64,000 nucleotides of DNA from Imhoffiella purpurea (GTDB lineage Bacteria > Pseudomonadota > Gammaproteobacteria > Chromatiales > Chromatiaceae), in NCBI RefSeq assembly GCF_000585215.1, contig NZ_AONC01000028.1, positions 1-64,000 of the forward strand, given 5' to 3'. The notes below the pieces were generated by a model. That model was not told the DNA's origin. It ran no database searches and saw only the letters and a program-made list of their open reading frames with translations. Positions 36,076 to 44,015 of this stretch are shown one piece after another; position 1 is the first letter of the stretch; every line of letters begins with the position of its first letter. The position numbers were made by a program, and so were the translations under genes.

Positions 36076-36544
36076 TCCGACATCCCCCCTCCTCCGCGCA
36101 GCGGGCACAGGTCCCCAGCACCTCCACCACCCGCCGCTCGGGAACGAAACCCGTCGCGCTGGCCGCCGAGAGCAGGCTCTCGCAGATTCCCCGGTCCTCG
36201 AGCTCGGTCACCAGGCCGCAACTTCGGCAGATCAGGAACTGACCCGAGTGCGGATGATCCGGATGCCGGCAGCCGACGAAGGCGTGCAGACTCTCCAGCT
36301 TGTGTACCAGGCCCTGCTCGAGCAGGAAGTCCAGCGCCCGATAGACGGTCGGCGGCGCCAGCGACCGCGAGCCGTCGCGCATCGCCTCCAGGATCTCGTA
36401 GGCCCCCAATGGCCGCGCAGACGCGCAGAGGATCGCCAGCACGCGCCGACGCTGCGGCGTCAGGCGAACGCCGCGCCTCAAGCAAAGCGCATCGGCGCGC
36501 TCCAAGGAGCCTTTGCCCGCCTGGCAGCCCCCCTCCTTCTTCAT
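36068..36544 (-). CDS. zur: Zinc uptake regulator of the Fur family
   Basis: A 158-residue Fur-family repressor. The winged helix spans ~10-90 with RGVRLTPQRRRVLAIL and PPTVYRALDFLLEQGLVHK. The metal-binding part has HPDHPHSGQFLICRSCGLV and a second Cys pair CARC near the C-terminus, the structural zinc site of Zur. It lies inside the znu operon: its ATG overlaps the znuB stop (ATGA), as in many Zur-autoregulated loci. Confidence 0.92.
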   Translation of the reverse strand: MKKEGGCQAGKGSLERADALCLRRGVRLTPQRRRVLAILCASARPLGAYEILEAMRDGSRSLAPPTVYRALDFLLEQGLVHKLESLHAFVGCRHPDHPHSGQFLICRSCGLVTELEDRGICESLLSAASATGFVPERRVVEVLGTCARCAEEGGCRND

Positions 36545-37389
36545 ACCGACCTCGCCCGCCGCGTCGCCATCCGCCTGCGCAGCAGACGGCTCGTCAAGGC
36601 CGAGAGCACATAGGCCCCGCCGGCGATCAGGATCATGGTCGGGCCGGCCGGCAGATCCGGGCCGTAAGACAGCGCCAGACCGAGCGAGGTGAAGACCGCG
36701 CCCAGCAGTGTCGCGACCAGCATCATGCCCCCCAAGGAATGCACGTAATGGCTGGCGATCGCGGCCGGCAGCGTCAGCAATGCGATCACCAGGATCAGAC
36801 CCACCACCTGGATCAGCAGAACCACGGTGACCGCGACCAGACAGAGCAGCAGCAGATAGAAGAAGGCCACGGGCACGCCGCGCAGCCGGGCGAATTCCTC
36901 GTCGAAGGTGATGGCAAGAAACTGACGATAGAAGAGCGCCACGGTCAGCACCAGGACCAGATCCAGGCCCGCCATCAGCCAGAGCTCGCCCGCCGGCACC
37001 AGCAGGATGTTGCCGAACAGGAAGCTCATGAGATCGGCCGCATACCCGGGCGTCTTGGCGATGAAGAGGATGCCGACCGCCATGCCGATCGCCCAGAGCG
37101 CACCGATCAGGGTGTCCTCCTGGGTCTTCCAGGCGAGCCGCACCGCGCCGATCAGCAGGGCCGAGAGGATGGCCGCGATCAGGGCGCCGAGAAAGGGATC
37201 GAGACCGAAATAGAGCGCCGCCCCCATGCCGCCCAGCACCGAATGGGCGATGCCGCCGGCCATGAAGGCGATGCGCTTGATCACCACGAAGGTGCCGATC
37301 ACGCCGCAGCCGACGCTCGCCAGCAGACCGGCGATCAGTGCGGTTTGGAGGAAGGCGTAATCGCCGAGAGCGGAGAGGAATGCGCCCAT
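36541..37389 (-). CDS. znuB: Zinc ABC transporter permease
   Basis: A 282-residue ABC-3 family permease with about eight to nine membrane segments and signature stretches FMAGGIAHSVLGGMG, ITFDEEFARLRGVPV and VVGLILVIALLTLPAAIA. The start at 37389 follows the znuC stop by two bases. Forms the membrane channel with ZnuC. No periplasmic zinc-binding protein gene (znuA) is adjacent. Confidence 0.93.
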   Translation of the reverse strand: MGAFLSALGDYAFLQTALIAGLLASVGCGVIGTFVVIKRIAFMAGGIAHSVLGGMGAALYFGLDPFLGALIAAILSALLIGAVRLAWKTQEDTLIGALWAIGMAVGILFIAKTPGYAADLMSFLFGNILLVPAGELWLMAGLDLVLVLTVALFYRQFLAITFDEEFARLRGVPVAFFYLLLLCLVAVTVVLLIQVVGLILVIALLTLPAAIASHYVHSLGGMMLVATLLGAVFTSLGLALSYGPDLPAGPTMILIAGGAYVLSALTSRLLRRRMATRRARSV

Positions 37390-37391
37390 GG

Positions 37392-38147
37392 TCAGTGACT
37401 GTGGTCGATCAGGCGAACATGGTCGCCATAGAGCTGGTGGATGGCATCGCCGTCGACCGAGGTCGTGGGATGACATTTGAGGGTGCGGTTGAGACAGGCG
37501 ACCCGGCTGACGTAGTCCGAGATGAAGGCGATGTCGTGCGAGACCACCAGAATGGTGAGACGCGCGTTCAATCTCGCCAGCAGGTCGAAGATGCTCGTCT
37601 CGCCGCGCTGGTCGATATTGGCGGTCGGCTCGTCCAGGATCAGGATCTCGGGATCGCCGGCCAGTGCCCGGGCCATGAGCACGCGCTGCAGCTGGCCGCC
37701 CGAGAGGGTGCCGATGGGCCGGCCGGCGAGATCGGAGGCATCCACCTCGGAGAGCGCCCGGCGCACGATCTCGCGGTCGGCCGAACGGTACCAGCCCAGG
37801 AAGGAACCGATACCGAGCCGTCCCATGGTCACCACCTGTTCGACCGAAATGGGGAAGTCCCGGGGAAAGCTCGGGAATTGCGGGACATAGCCCACCTGGC
37901 GCGACATCTGCCCCGGCGGCCGTCCCAGGACGCTGATCTCGCCGATCTGCGGATCGAGGAGCCCCAGAATCAGCCTCAGCAAGGTGCTTTTACCACCCGC
38001 GTTGGGGCCAATGAGACCGACGAACTCGCCACGCTCGATGCTCAGATCCACATGCTCCAGTACCAGGGTGTCGCCGTAGGAAAAGCTCAGGTCCCGGATC
38101 CGAATGACAGGATCCGCACCAACGACCCGCGATGACGCTCTAGCCAA
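37392..38147 (-). CDS. znuC: Zinc ABC transporter ATP-binding protein
   Basis: A 251-residue ABC ATPase with Walker A GPNAGGKST, signature LSGGQLQRV, Walker B ILILDEPTANID and switch His in VVSHDIAF. The C-terminus has a His-containing tail (HQLYGDHVRLIDHSH), common in ZnuC. It is the first gene of znuC-znuB-zur-zrgA. The upstream 217 bp are shared with a divergent gene and contain a partial Zur-box half site. Confidence 0.93.
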   Translation of the reverse strand: MARASSRVVGADPVIRIRDLSFSYGDTLVLEHVDLSIERGEFVGLIGPNAGGKSTLLRLILGLLDPQIGEISVLGRPPGQMSRQVGYVPQFPSFPRDFPISVEQVVTMGRLGIGSFLGWYRSADREIVRRALSEVDASDLAGRPIGTLSGGQLQRVLMARALAGDPEILILDEPTANIDQRGETSIFDLLARLNARLTILVVSHDIAFISDYVSRVACLNRTLKCHPTTSVDGDAIHQLYGDHVRLIDHSH

Positions 38148-38364
38148 GCCGGAACCCTCTCATCCGATAGACAACGACAAGGCGACCCATGGCCGCAGAA
38201 TCCGAACGGCGGGCGATCGCCGTCGATGGCGCAACAGTATAACAGCAACCCGGCGTGTCTCGATCCAGCCAAGGGTCGGGAAAGGCGAAGAATCGGATGC
38301 TGCGAACAGCGCGTCCGGCGGGTTAGCATTGAGCCCTTTCGCCAAACAGCCGATTCGCTGCCCA

Positions 38365-39066
38365 ATGACCTCTCCATACGACCTCCTCTGGTCATCCCAA
38401 TTCCTCTGGGCCGTCGGCCTGGGACTCTACGTTCTGGCGGTCCTCTTCCTGACCCGCATCCCCTACGAGGCCATGGTGGCACGGGGAATGGAGCCGATCC
38501 GCGCCTGCTACTACGACCGCAAGATCGTGCACATGCTGGCCGGCGGCGTCGGCTCGCTCATGGTGCCGCTGGTCTTCACCGATCCCTGGTATCCGCTGGT
38601 CGCCGGGCTGCTGCTGACGCTCTTCACCAACCTGGCGCATGCGACCGGACTGCGGCTCTATTGGTTCCAGACCGAGGAGAACCGCAACGACGTCAAGTTC
38701 GCCCTCATGTGGGCGAGTTCGGTCTCGGCGCTCTGGTGGCTGCTCGACAACCCCTGGCTCGCCATCCTGCCCTCGCTCTACATGGCCTTCGGCGACGGCA
38801 TCACCGGCGTCGTGCGCAACGCACTCATCCGCAAGCGCTCCAAGAGCCCGATCGGCAATGTCTTCATGCTGCTGCTGTGCGCCCCCATGGGCTGGTATAT
38901 CGGCGGCATGGCGGATCCGGCGATCCCGCTCTGGGGGCTCATCTCGGCGGTGGTCGCGACGGTGGTCGAACGCTACGAGTTCGGTCCCATCGACGACAAC
39001 ATCCTCATCACGGTCGCGGCCTCCGCGGTGCTCCTGATCGGGACGGCCGCCGGACCGCTGGTCTGA
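38365..39066 (+). CDS. Membrane polyprenol/phytol kinase-like (CTP-dependent kinase superfamily) protein
   Basis: A 233-residue membrane protein with about seven segments. It has the RKIVHMLAGG motif and a later AFGDGITGVVRN and KSPIGN motif. These are the R-K-x-x-H, D-G and K-S-x-x-G blocks shared by phytol kinase VTE5, dolichol kinase and phosphatidate cytidylyltransferases. In a phototroph, phytol or geranylgeraniol from bacteriochlorophyll turnover would be a plausible substrate. This is inference. The start at 38365 puts a transmembrane helix soon after the N-terminus. Monocistronic. Confidence 0.65.
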   Translation: MTSPYDLLWSSQFLWAVGLGLYVLAVLFLTRIPYEAMVARGMEPIRACYYDRKIVHMLAGGVGSLMVPLVFTDPWYPLVAGLLLTLFTNLAHATGLRLYWFQTEENRNDVKFALMWASSVSALWWLLDNPWLAILPSLYMAFGDGITGVVRNALIRKRSKSPIGNVFMLLLCAPMGWYIGGMADPAIPLWGLISAVVATVVERYEFGPIDDNILITVAASAVLLIGTAAGPLV

Positions 39067-39114
39067 ATCAGGAGATCGGCGACGGCTGCCGGAGCGGGTC
39101 TTCCGACCCTCCCG

Positions 39115-39711
39115 TCAGAAGACCTTGAAGAGCGCACCCGCGGCGAGCAGCAGAAAGATCACGCCGCTCAGCTGATGGAGACGCTGCATCGGGACCCCAC
39201 TCAGCATTCGGCATCCGATGGTGACGCCCAATGCCGAGGTCGCCGCGAGCGCCAGGGTCGAGCCGAACCAGACCGCCATGGGCTCCAGATTGCTGGCGAG
39301 CCCGGCGACGGCGATCTGGGTCTTGTCGCCCATCTCGGCGAGCAGAATCATGAGAAAGGTCGCGATCAGGATGCCGTGTCCCGGACGCTCCGGCACCTCT
39401 CCGTCGTCGCAGTCGAGGCTCGAGCGCAGGGCCAGGACACCGAAGACGGCGAAGAGGACGGCGACGATGGCGGCCAGCAGGCGTTCGGGAAGCCACTCGG
39501 CGAGACCGACACCGAAGACGACGGCGAGCGTATTGAGAACGACGAACGCCAGCACGGCGCCGACCAGGACGGGCGCCTGACGGTGACGCGCGGCGAGCGT
39601 GATGCAAACGAGCTGCGATTTGTCGCCCAGTTCGGCCAGGAAGATGAGACCGAAGCTGGTGAACGCCGGCACGAGCCAAGCGGGAATGGAAAGCGAGTCG
39701 AACAGTGGCAT
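39115..39711 (-). CDS. GDT1/TMEM165 (UPF0016) family manganese exporter, MneA-like
   Basis: A 198-residue inner-membrane transporter of six segments in two repeats, each with the family signature: FLAELGDKSQLV near the N-terminus and LLAEMGDKTQIA near residue 115. Bacterial members export Mn2+. The yybP-ykoY manganese riboswitch directly upstream supports that substrate. ATG at 39711 follows a hairpin by 13 bases and has no clear Shine-Dalgarno, consistent with control at translation. Confidence 0.9.
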   Translation of the reverse strand: MPLFDSLSIPAWLVPAFTSFGLIFLAELGDKSQLVCITLAARHRQAPVLVGAVLAFVVLNTLAVVFGVGLAEWLPERLLAAIVAVLFAVFGVLALRSSLDCDDGEVPERPGHGILIATFLMILLAEMGDKTQIAVAGLASNLEPMAVWFGSTLALAATSALGVTIGCRMLSGVPMQRLHQLSGVIFLLLAAGALFKVF

Positions 39712-39724
39712 GATGAAATCGCAA

Positions 39725-39772
39725 GGGGCTGGGCTACATGACCGACGGACGAGGCGCGGCATGCCCAGCCCC
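39725..39772 (-). promoter_or_regulatory. Hairpin between the riboswitch and the mneA-like start codon (possible expression platform)
   Basis: On the minus strand GGGGCTGGGC (39772-39763) pairs perfectly with GCCCAGCCCC (39734-39725) around a 28-base loop and ends 13 bases before the ATG. It follows the yybP-ykoY aptamer directly and could be the on/off platform. The lack of a T-run argues for translational rather than terminator control. Confidence 0.5.
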
Positions 39773-39787
39773 AGCCGGACACCACGC

Positions 39788-39895
39788 CAAGCCCGAGGTC
39801 TCGTCAAGCCAGCGCCGCGCGTGCCACGGTATAGATACCGAGTCTGTTGACCCGCGCCCCTTTCGAAGGAAAGGGCGACTACTCCCCTCAAGATG
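39788..39895 (-). ncRNA. yybP-ykoY manganese riboswitch
   Basis: Read on the minus strand, the leader has the conserved elements in order: GGGGAGTAG, a P2 hairpin (CGCCCTTTCCTTCGAAAGGGGCG), the GTCAACAGACTC segment, a P3 hairpin (CGGTATCTATACCG), and the second loop TTGACGAGACC. These are the Mn2+-binding loops L1 and L3 of the yybP-ykoY class. Class members commonly sit before UPF0016 and mntP exporters, and here the element precedes a GDT1-family gene. Boundaries are approximate. Confidence 0.85.
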
Positions 39896-40090
39896 GGCGA
39901 AAATTAGCGGGCGGCCCGCCGACTGTCAACCGGAAATCAGGGAACGGCCGATAGATTCGCCAAGCATCGCCCGCGGATCCTACACCAAGCCCTAAAATGT
40001 GACTCGACACACGGAAACCCGGCCGACAGGACACGAGAATTCGACCGAGCTCGAAGAACGGCCAATGCGTGCTACAGGCATTTGAATATC

Positions 40091-40756
40091 ATGACGAATC
40101 GACGCACTCAACGCCGTCTCGGGACCAAGACCACGACCATCGGGGTCACAGTTCCCGGCCAGAGCCGCGCGATCGAGGTCGAGATCCACAACCTGTCCTG
40201 GGGTGGAGCCTTTTTCATCGCCTCCGATCCGGCGGTGTGCCAATGCGAACGCATGCGTCTGACCTTCCCCTGGCTGGAGGATCAGACCTTTTCGGCCGAG
40301 GCGGACATGATGCGCTGCGAACAGCTCGCGGACGGAAGATTCGCCGTGGCGGTTCGCTTCTACTGCATCGCGTCCAACGACCAGATGCGGCTCACCAGAC
40401 TGCTCAAGCTGCTGATCTCGAAGGAGGACCGAACCGGACCGGATTCGACCATCCCGATCGCCGAGACGCTGGATCTCACCGTGACCGACGACGATGAGAT
40501 GCGCGAGCGACTGCAGCAGATCGGCTCGGGGCGCCTATCGCTGACCGTATTCGGTGCCTATGCCCTCGATCAGAGCCTATCGCTCAATCTAAGCGGTAGC
40601 CAGCGCTACCCCGACCTCTATTTGCGCGCCCGCGTGACCGGACAGGAGATCATCAGCATCCCGTTCACCAACCAGCCGGAACTGGTCAAGCTGGAGCTGA
40701 GCTTCGAGCATCCGGAGGAGGATCTTCACAAGATCGCGGGACTTCTGAATCGATGA
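40091..40756 (+). CDS. PilZ-domain protein (putative c-di-GMP effector)
   Basis: A 221-residue soluble protein. The N-terminal R-x-x-x-R element is NRRTQRR and the second ligand motif is IHNLSWGGAFF (N/D-x-S-x-x-G), as in PilZ receptors of c-di-GMP. The C-terminal half (residues ~110-221) has no family that I recognise. The ATG at 40091 is used. A TTG at 40082 adds three residues. Divergent from the mneA-like gene and convergent with the hydrogenase operon. The output is unknown. Confidence 0.75.
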   Translation: MTNRRTQRRLGTKTTTIGVTVPGQSRAIEVEIHNLSWGGAFFIASDPAVCQCERMRLTFPWLEDQTFSAEADMMRCEQLADGRFAVAVRFYCIASNDQMRLTRLLKLLISKEDRTGPDSTIPIAETLDLTVTDDDEMRERLQQIGSGRLSLTVFGAYALDQSLSLNLSGSQRYPDLYLRARVTGQEIISIPFTNQPELVKLELSFEHPEEDLHKIAGLLNR

Positions 40757-40783
40757 ACGCAGCGCCCGAGGCAGATCCCGCCT

Positions 40784-41257
40784 TCAGGAGCCGAGCCTAC
40801 CGCGCAGCAGATCACGACGGCTGATACCCGCCGCAGACGTCGGCCATGAATGCGCCGGTTCGGACAGAAGCCCGTCCAGCACGGCCTCCGCGGTGGCGAC
40901 GGCCGTCGCCTGATCCGGAAAACCGCCCATGGGAGAGAAGATGGAGCAGGCGGCGAAGCGGCCGATCCCCGCCTCCTCGGAGGCGATGAGCTCGCAGCGC
41001 CCGCCCGGCAGATCGATCTCCAGCTTGCTCCCCTGCGGCCCAGGCCGCACCTCCGAATCCGTTCCAGGGATCAGCACCAGATTCATGCACCAGGGGGTGA
41101 CGAGCACGCCGAGCCAGTCGCCGGCGTGGGCGCGCGCGCCCACGACTTGAACCGACAGGGCCGGATTGAGGATAGGCAGCCCGCGCATCCGCGTCTCATG
41201 GATCCGATGGAAGGCCACCGTCAAACGGCCCGACAGATCCTCGACCCAGACCGACAT
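40784..41257 (-). CDS. hupJ: [NiFe]-hydrogenase assembly chaperone (HybE/HupJ family)
   Basis: A 157-residue protein with the HybE-type core: RMRGLPILNPALSVQVVGAR, then LGVLVTPWCMNLVLIPG and a C-terminal IFSPMGGFPDQATAVATAEAVLDGL. In uptake hydrogenase operons it helps process or protect the small and large subunits before Tat export. It is the last gene of the hup operon, nine bases after hupH. A start at 41257 gives the domain N-terminus. Confidence 0.85.
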   Translation of the reverse strand: MSVWVEDLSGRLTVAFHRIHETRMRGLPILNPALSVQVVGARAHAGDWLGVLVTPWCMNLVLIPGTDSEVRPGPQGSKLEIDLPGGRCELIASEEAGIGRFAACSIFSPMGGFPDQATAVATAEAVLDGLLSEPAHSWPTSAAGISRRDLLRGRLGS

Positions 41258-41265
41258 GCGGAGGC

Positions 41266-42117
41266 TCAGCGCACCGCCTCGAGGATCTCGGACAGTCGCC
41301 CCGAGCTGTCCTCGATGTCTTCCTGAGCGGCCAGCGCGGCAGCCGGGACGTCCACGACCTCGAGCGTGTTGAGGATCAGCTTGTCGTCCGAATTGAAATG
41401 CTGCACCCACCAGCAGTTGAGCAGCCCGGTGGCGCTGACGCGGCAGTTCCCATAGCCGCGCGAGAGGATGGTGACGGGCCCCTGACCCAGTTGGGCGTCC
41501 AGATAGGCGAGATCGGCCTCGGAATGGGGCAGCAGGGTCAGATTGACGACGTGCGGCAGATCGCCGAGACGCCAGCTCGCGGCCCGCTCGTTCAATTCGG
41601 CCAGAACCGAACGGGCGGTGAGCACCTCCTCGGGAGGTGTCGCGGGATCGAGGCTCCGTGCAGCCCCCTTGAAGGCGTCATCGCGCACCGCGGTTGGAAT
41701 CTCCGCCACCTCGATCTCGTCGCGCACCACCCGCCCCTGCCCGTCGCTGGCCTGGACATGCCAGAGGCCGGCGAGACGGGTCTCCTGCACCCGCAGGGCT
41801 CCGCCGGAGAAGCGGATGCTGACCTCGCCCTCACCGAGCGCCTGAGCCACCAGGGTTCGGTCCGGCTCGGGCAGGGCCATGAGATCGACCACGCGCGAGG
41901 GCTCCAGCACGCGATAGCTCTCGAGCTGAACCAGCAGGCGTTCCAGCAGACGCACACCATCGGGACAGGACTGGGCGTCCTCGGCCTCAGGCAGCGCGGG
42001 GGGCACGTAGGTCCCCATCGTCTTGGGCAGCGAGAGATAGGCCAGCTCGGCACCATCCGGCTCCACCGGCTGCGAGCCGGGCCCCCTGGTCAGACCGGGG
42101 ATCTCGAAGGATTGCAT
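41266..42117 (-). CDS. hupH: Hydrogenase expression/formation protein HupH (HyaF family)
   Basis: A 283-residue maturation protein with two related halves. Conserved blocks include LAGLWHVQASDGQGRVVRDEIEV and, in the second half, SRGYGNCRVSATGLLNCWWVQHF followed by ILNTLEVVDVP. HyaF/HupH are needed for small-subunit maturation in O2-tolerant group 1 hydrogenases. Located between hupF (72 bp upstream) and hupJ. Confidence 0.9.
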   Translation of the reverse strand: MQSFEIPGLTRGPGSQPVEPDGAELAYLSLPKTMGTYVPPALPEAEDAQSCPDGVRLLERLLVQLESYRVLEPSRVVDLMALPEPDRTLVAQALGEGEVSIRFSGGALRVQETRLAGLWHVQASDGQGRVVRDEIEVAEIPTAVRDDAFKGAARSLDPATPPEEVLTARSVLAELNERAASWRLGDLPHVVNLTLLPHSEADLAYLDAQLGQGPVTILSRGYGNCRVSATGLLNCWWVQHFNSDDKLILNTLEVVDVPAAALAAQEDIEDSSGRLSEILEAVR

Positions 42118-42189
42118 ACGCGATGGCTCCTATTGGAAACGCAAGAAAAAAGGGGCCGCGACAAGGCGGTAACCCCGAAAACGGAGGTC

Positions 42190-42507
42190 TCAGCTCTCGG
42201 CGCCGTCACCGGCTCGATGGCGCAGATGCTCGGGCAGGGTCGGCTCGCGGTCGACGAGATCGGCGAACAGATGGTCGACCGGCTGCCCCTGCATGGCGGC
42301 CTGCATGGCAACCAGGGCATCGCGAACCCGCAGCGCATGTGTCTCGCCCATCACCTCGCGCGCGGCGCCCAGGAACACCAGCACCCAGCTCCCGGCCGGC
42401 TGCCGGCCGACCAGCTGCATGTCGACCTTGTGACGCTCGCCGCCGTCGTCGCACCAGGCCCAGAGGGGGCCGGATTCGATCACCTGCATGGGCACCCCGA
42501 CGCACAT
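42190..42507 (-). CDS. hupF: Hydrogenase chaperone HupF (HypC family)
   Basis: A 105-residue HypC-family chaperone. The invariant N-terminal Met-Cys is present (MCVGVPMQVIE), with the later GSWVLVFLGAAREVM core. The extended C-terminus (LFADLVDREPTLPEHL) marks HupF rather than HypC (about 80-90 residues). HupF stabilises the HupL precursor, notably in the presence of O2. Its ATG shares a base with the hupD stop (TGATG). Confidence 0.9.
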   Translation of the reverse strand: MCVGVPMQVIESGPLWAWCDDGGERHKVDMQLVGRQPAGSWVLVFLGAAREVMGETHALRVRDALVAMQAAMQGQPVDHLFADLVDREPTLPEHLRHRAGDGAES

Positions 42508-43136
42508 CAGCCGGCACCTCTCATGGCCAGCACCCGGGGATCGCCGATGCGGCAGGCGACATCGGGTCCGGGGCGTCCGGATTCGTAGTCGGCGAGACGC
42601 AGCGACGGATGCGGCATCTCCTCGCCGAAGGCGCCGGACTCGCCATCGGAGGGCACCCACTCCACGCCGAAGCGCTCCAGATAACGCCGGGCCTCGGCGA
42701 TGGCGGTCTCGATCCGGTCCCGAACCTGAGGTCTCAGGCTGCCCCCGAAATCCTCCAGCTCGACCGGCTGAACACCGATCAGCAGCAGGTGGCTCGGGTA
42801 GTCGCCCATGAGATCGGCCAGGGCCAGCACCTCCTGGAAGCCGGTCTGGTGCAGGCTCATCTTCTTGGCGCCCATAAAGCGGGGCACCGCCTCGCCCTCG
42901 ACCAGTTTCATGGTGCCAGGCTCGAGCCCGTAATCGATGGCGTCGAAGACCATCAGAACCTCGGCCCAGCGGACCTGGTCGACCAGATAGATGCCCTGGG
43001 TCCCGCCATCCAGCAAGCGAACGTTGGGGGCGAAGCGATAGCGCCGTGCGATCTCCTCGACCACCCGCACCCCGAACCCCTCGTCGGCCCAGAGGATGTT
43101 GCCGATGCCGAGGATGAGGACATTGGGCGCGCTCAC
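42507..43136 (-). CDS. hupD: Hydrogenase maturation protease
   Basis: Endopeptidase that removes the HupL C-terminal extension after nickel insertion. The 209-residue protein has GIGNILWADEGFGV (nickel-sensing Glu), VFDAIDYG (Asp) and MSLHQTGF (His), the three metal-contact residues of the HybD/HyaD family. Its ATG overlaps the hupC stop by four bases. Confidence 0.93.
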   Translation of the reverse strand: MSAPNVLILGIGNILWADEGFGVRVVEEIARRYRFAPNVRLLDGGTQGIYLVDQVRWAEVLMVFDAIDYGLEPGTMKLVEGEAVPRFMGAKKMSLHQTGFQEVLALADLMGDYPSHLLLIGVQPVELEDFGGSLRPQVRDRIETAIAEARRYLERFGVEWVPSDGESGAFGEEMPHPSLRLADYESGRPGPDVACRIGDPRVLAMRGAG

Positions 43137-43846
43137 GGCCGGTCGTCCTTGAACATGCGCCAGCCGCTGACCATGGTGCTGATGAGGCTCTGGCGGGACA
43201 TGATGTCCTCACGGATGGCGGTATAGACATGGAGCATGACGAAGATCACCAGCACCCACATGCCCCAGTGGTGCCACATGCGCACGTCCTGACTTTGCCC
43301 AACCATGGGGATGACCCAGCCGAAGAGTTCGTCCTGCCAGCTGCCCAGACCGGTCTGCTCGGAATAGAGCGCCATGCCGGTGACGATCATGACCAGACCG
43401 CCGACCGTGATGATGATCACCATAAAGAGGTGCGCCAGCGGATTGTGGCCGACGTACTTGCGCGGCTCCTTCTCCAGGAAGGCGTACCAGCGCAGCTCGT
43501 GGAGGAGTTCGCTCCAGAAGCGTCGGCGCCAGAACGGCAGGGTGAAGAGCTGATGCGAGTATGAATTGCCGACGAACGCCCAGTAGATGCGGAAGAGGAA
43601 GCCGACCATGAAGGTGTAGGCGGCGACGAAATGGAAGAAGCGGATGGTTCCCATCAGATAGTGATCGCTCGCCTCGCCCGGCAGGGACGGCAGCGGATGG
43701 GCGATCAGATAGCCGCTGATCGCCAGGACGGTGATCGAGAGTGCATTCACCCAGTGCCAGATGCGCACCGGGGTCTGATAGACATAGACCGCCGTGCGTT
43801 TGACCGTTGGAACGCCACTGTACATGGACTTAATCTCCGAGCTCAT
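43133..43846 (-). CDS. hupC: [NiFe]-hydrogenase b-type cytochrome subunit
   Basis: A 237-residue inner-membrane cytochrome that passes electrons from HupSL to quinone. Four membrane segments carry the heme-ligating His (RIWHWVNALSI, FFHFVAAYTF, GHNPLAHLFM and MWHHWGMWVL/MLHVYTAIRED). The start is ATG at 43846, which forms an ATGA overlap with the stop of the small ORF at 43843-44010. A second Met in-frame at ~43825 is possible. Confidence 0.93.
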   Translation of the reverse strand: MSSEIKSMYSGVPTVKRTAVYVYQTPVRIWHWVNALSITVLAISGYLIAHPLPSLPGEASDHYLMGTIRFFHFVAAYTFMVGFLFRIYWAFVGNSYSHQLFTLPFWRRRFWSELLHELRWYAFLEKEPRKYVGHNPLAHLFMVIIITVGGLVMIVTGMALYSEQTGLGSWQDELFGWVIPMVGQSQDVRMWHHWGMWVLVIFVMLHVYTAIREDIMSRQSLISTMVSGWRMFKDDRP

Positions 43847-44010
43847 GGATCGATCCGGTCATGCCTGCCGGCATGACCCTCGCTCGCTGTCGGTTGCGCC
43901 GGCCTGGACGCGCACTCGGCACATCCGGATCGGGCGGATCCCTCGTCGGCCATCGTGGCGACCGAAACGGTCGCCACGGCGATCACGAGGACCAGTCTGC
44001 TGATCGTCAT
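43843..44010 (-). CDS. Small exported CxxC protein between hupL and hupC
   Basis: A 55-residue ORF with an N-terminal signal-like segment (MTISRLVLVIAVATVSVATMA), then a short mature part containing C30-A-E-C33 and a His/Arg/Asp-rich tail. It starts five bases after the hupL stop and its stop overlaps hupC by four bases (ATGA), the same coupling seen at other hup junctions. This spacing argues that it is translated. I know of no named hup gene in this position. It could be a periplasmic accessory of HupSL-HupC assembly, or a chance ORF. Confidence 0.5.
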   Translation of the reverse strand: MTISRLVLVIAVATVSVATMADEGSARSGCAECASRPAQPTASEGHAGRHDRIDP

Positions 44011-44015
44011 CGTCT

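Noticed and set aside
38231-38246. Possible Zur box upstream of znuC (TGTTATA half site on the minus strand)
   Set aside because: Only one half matches the palindromic consensus and the second half is poor, so it is not listed as a feature.
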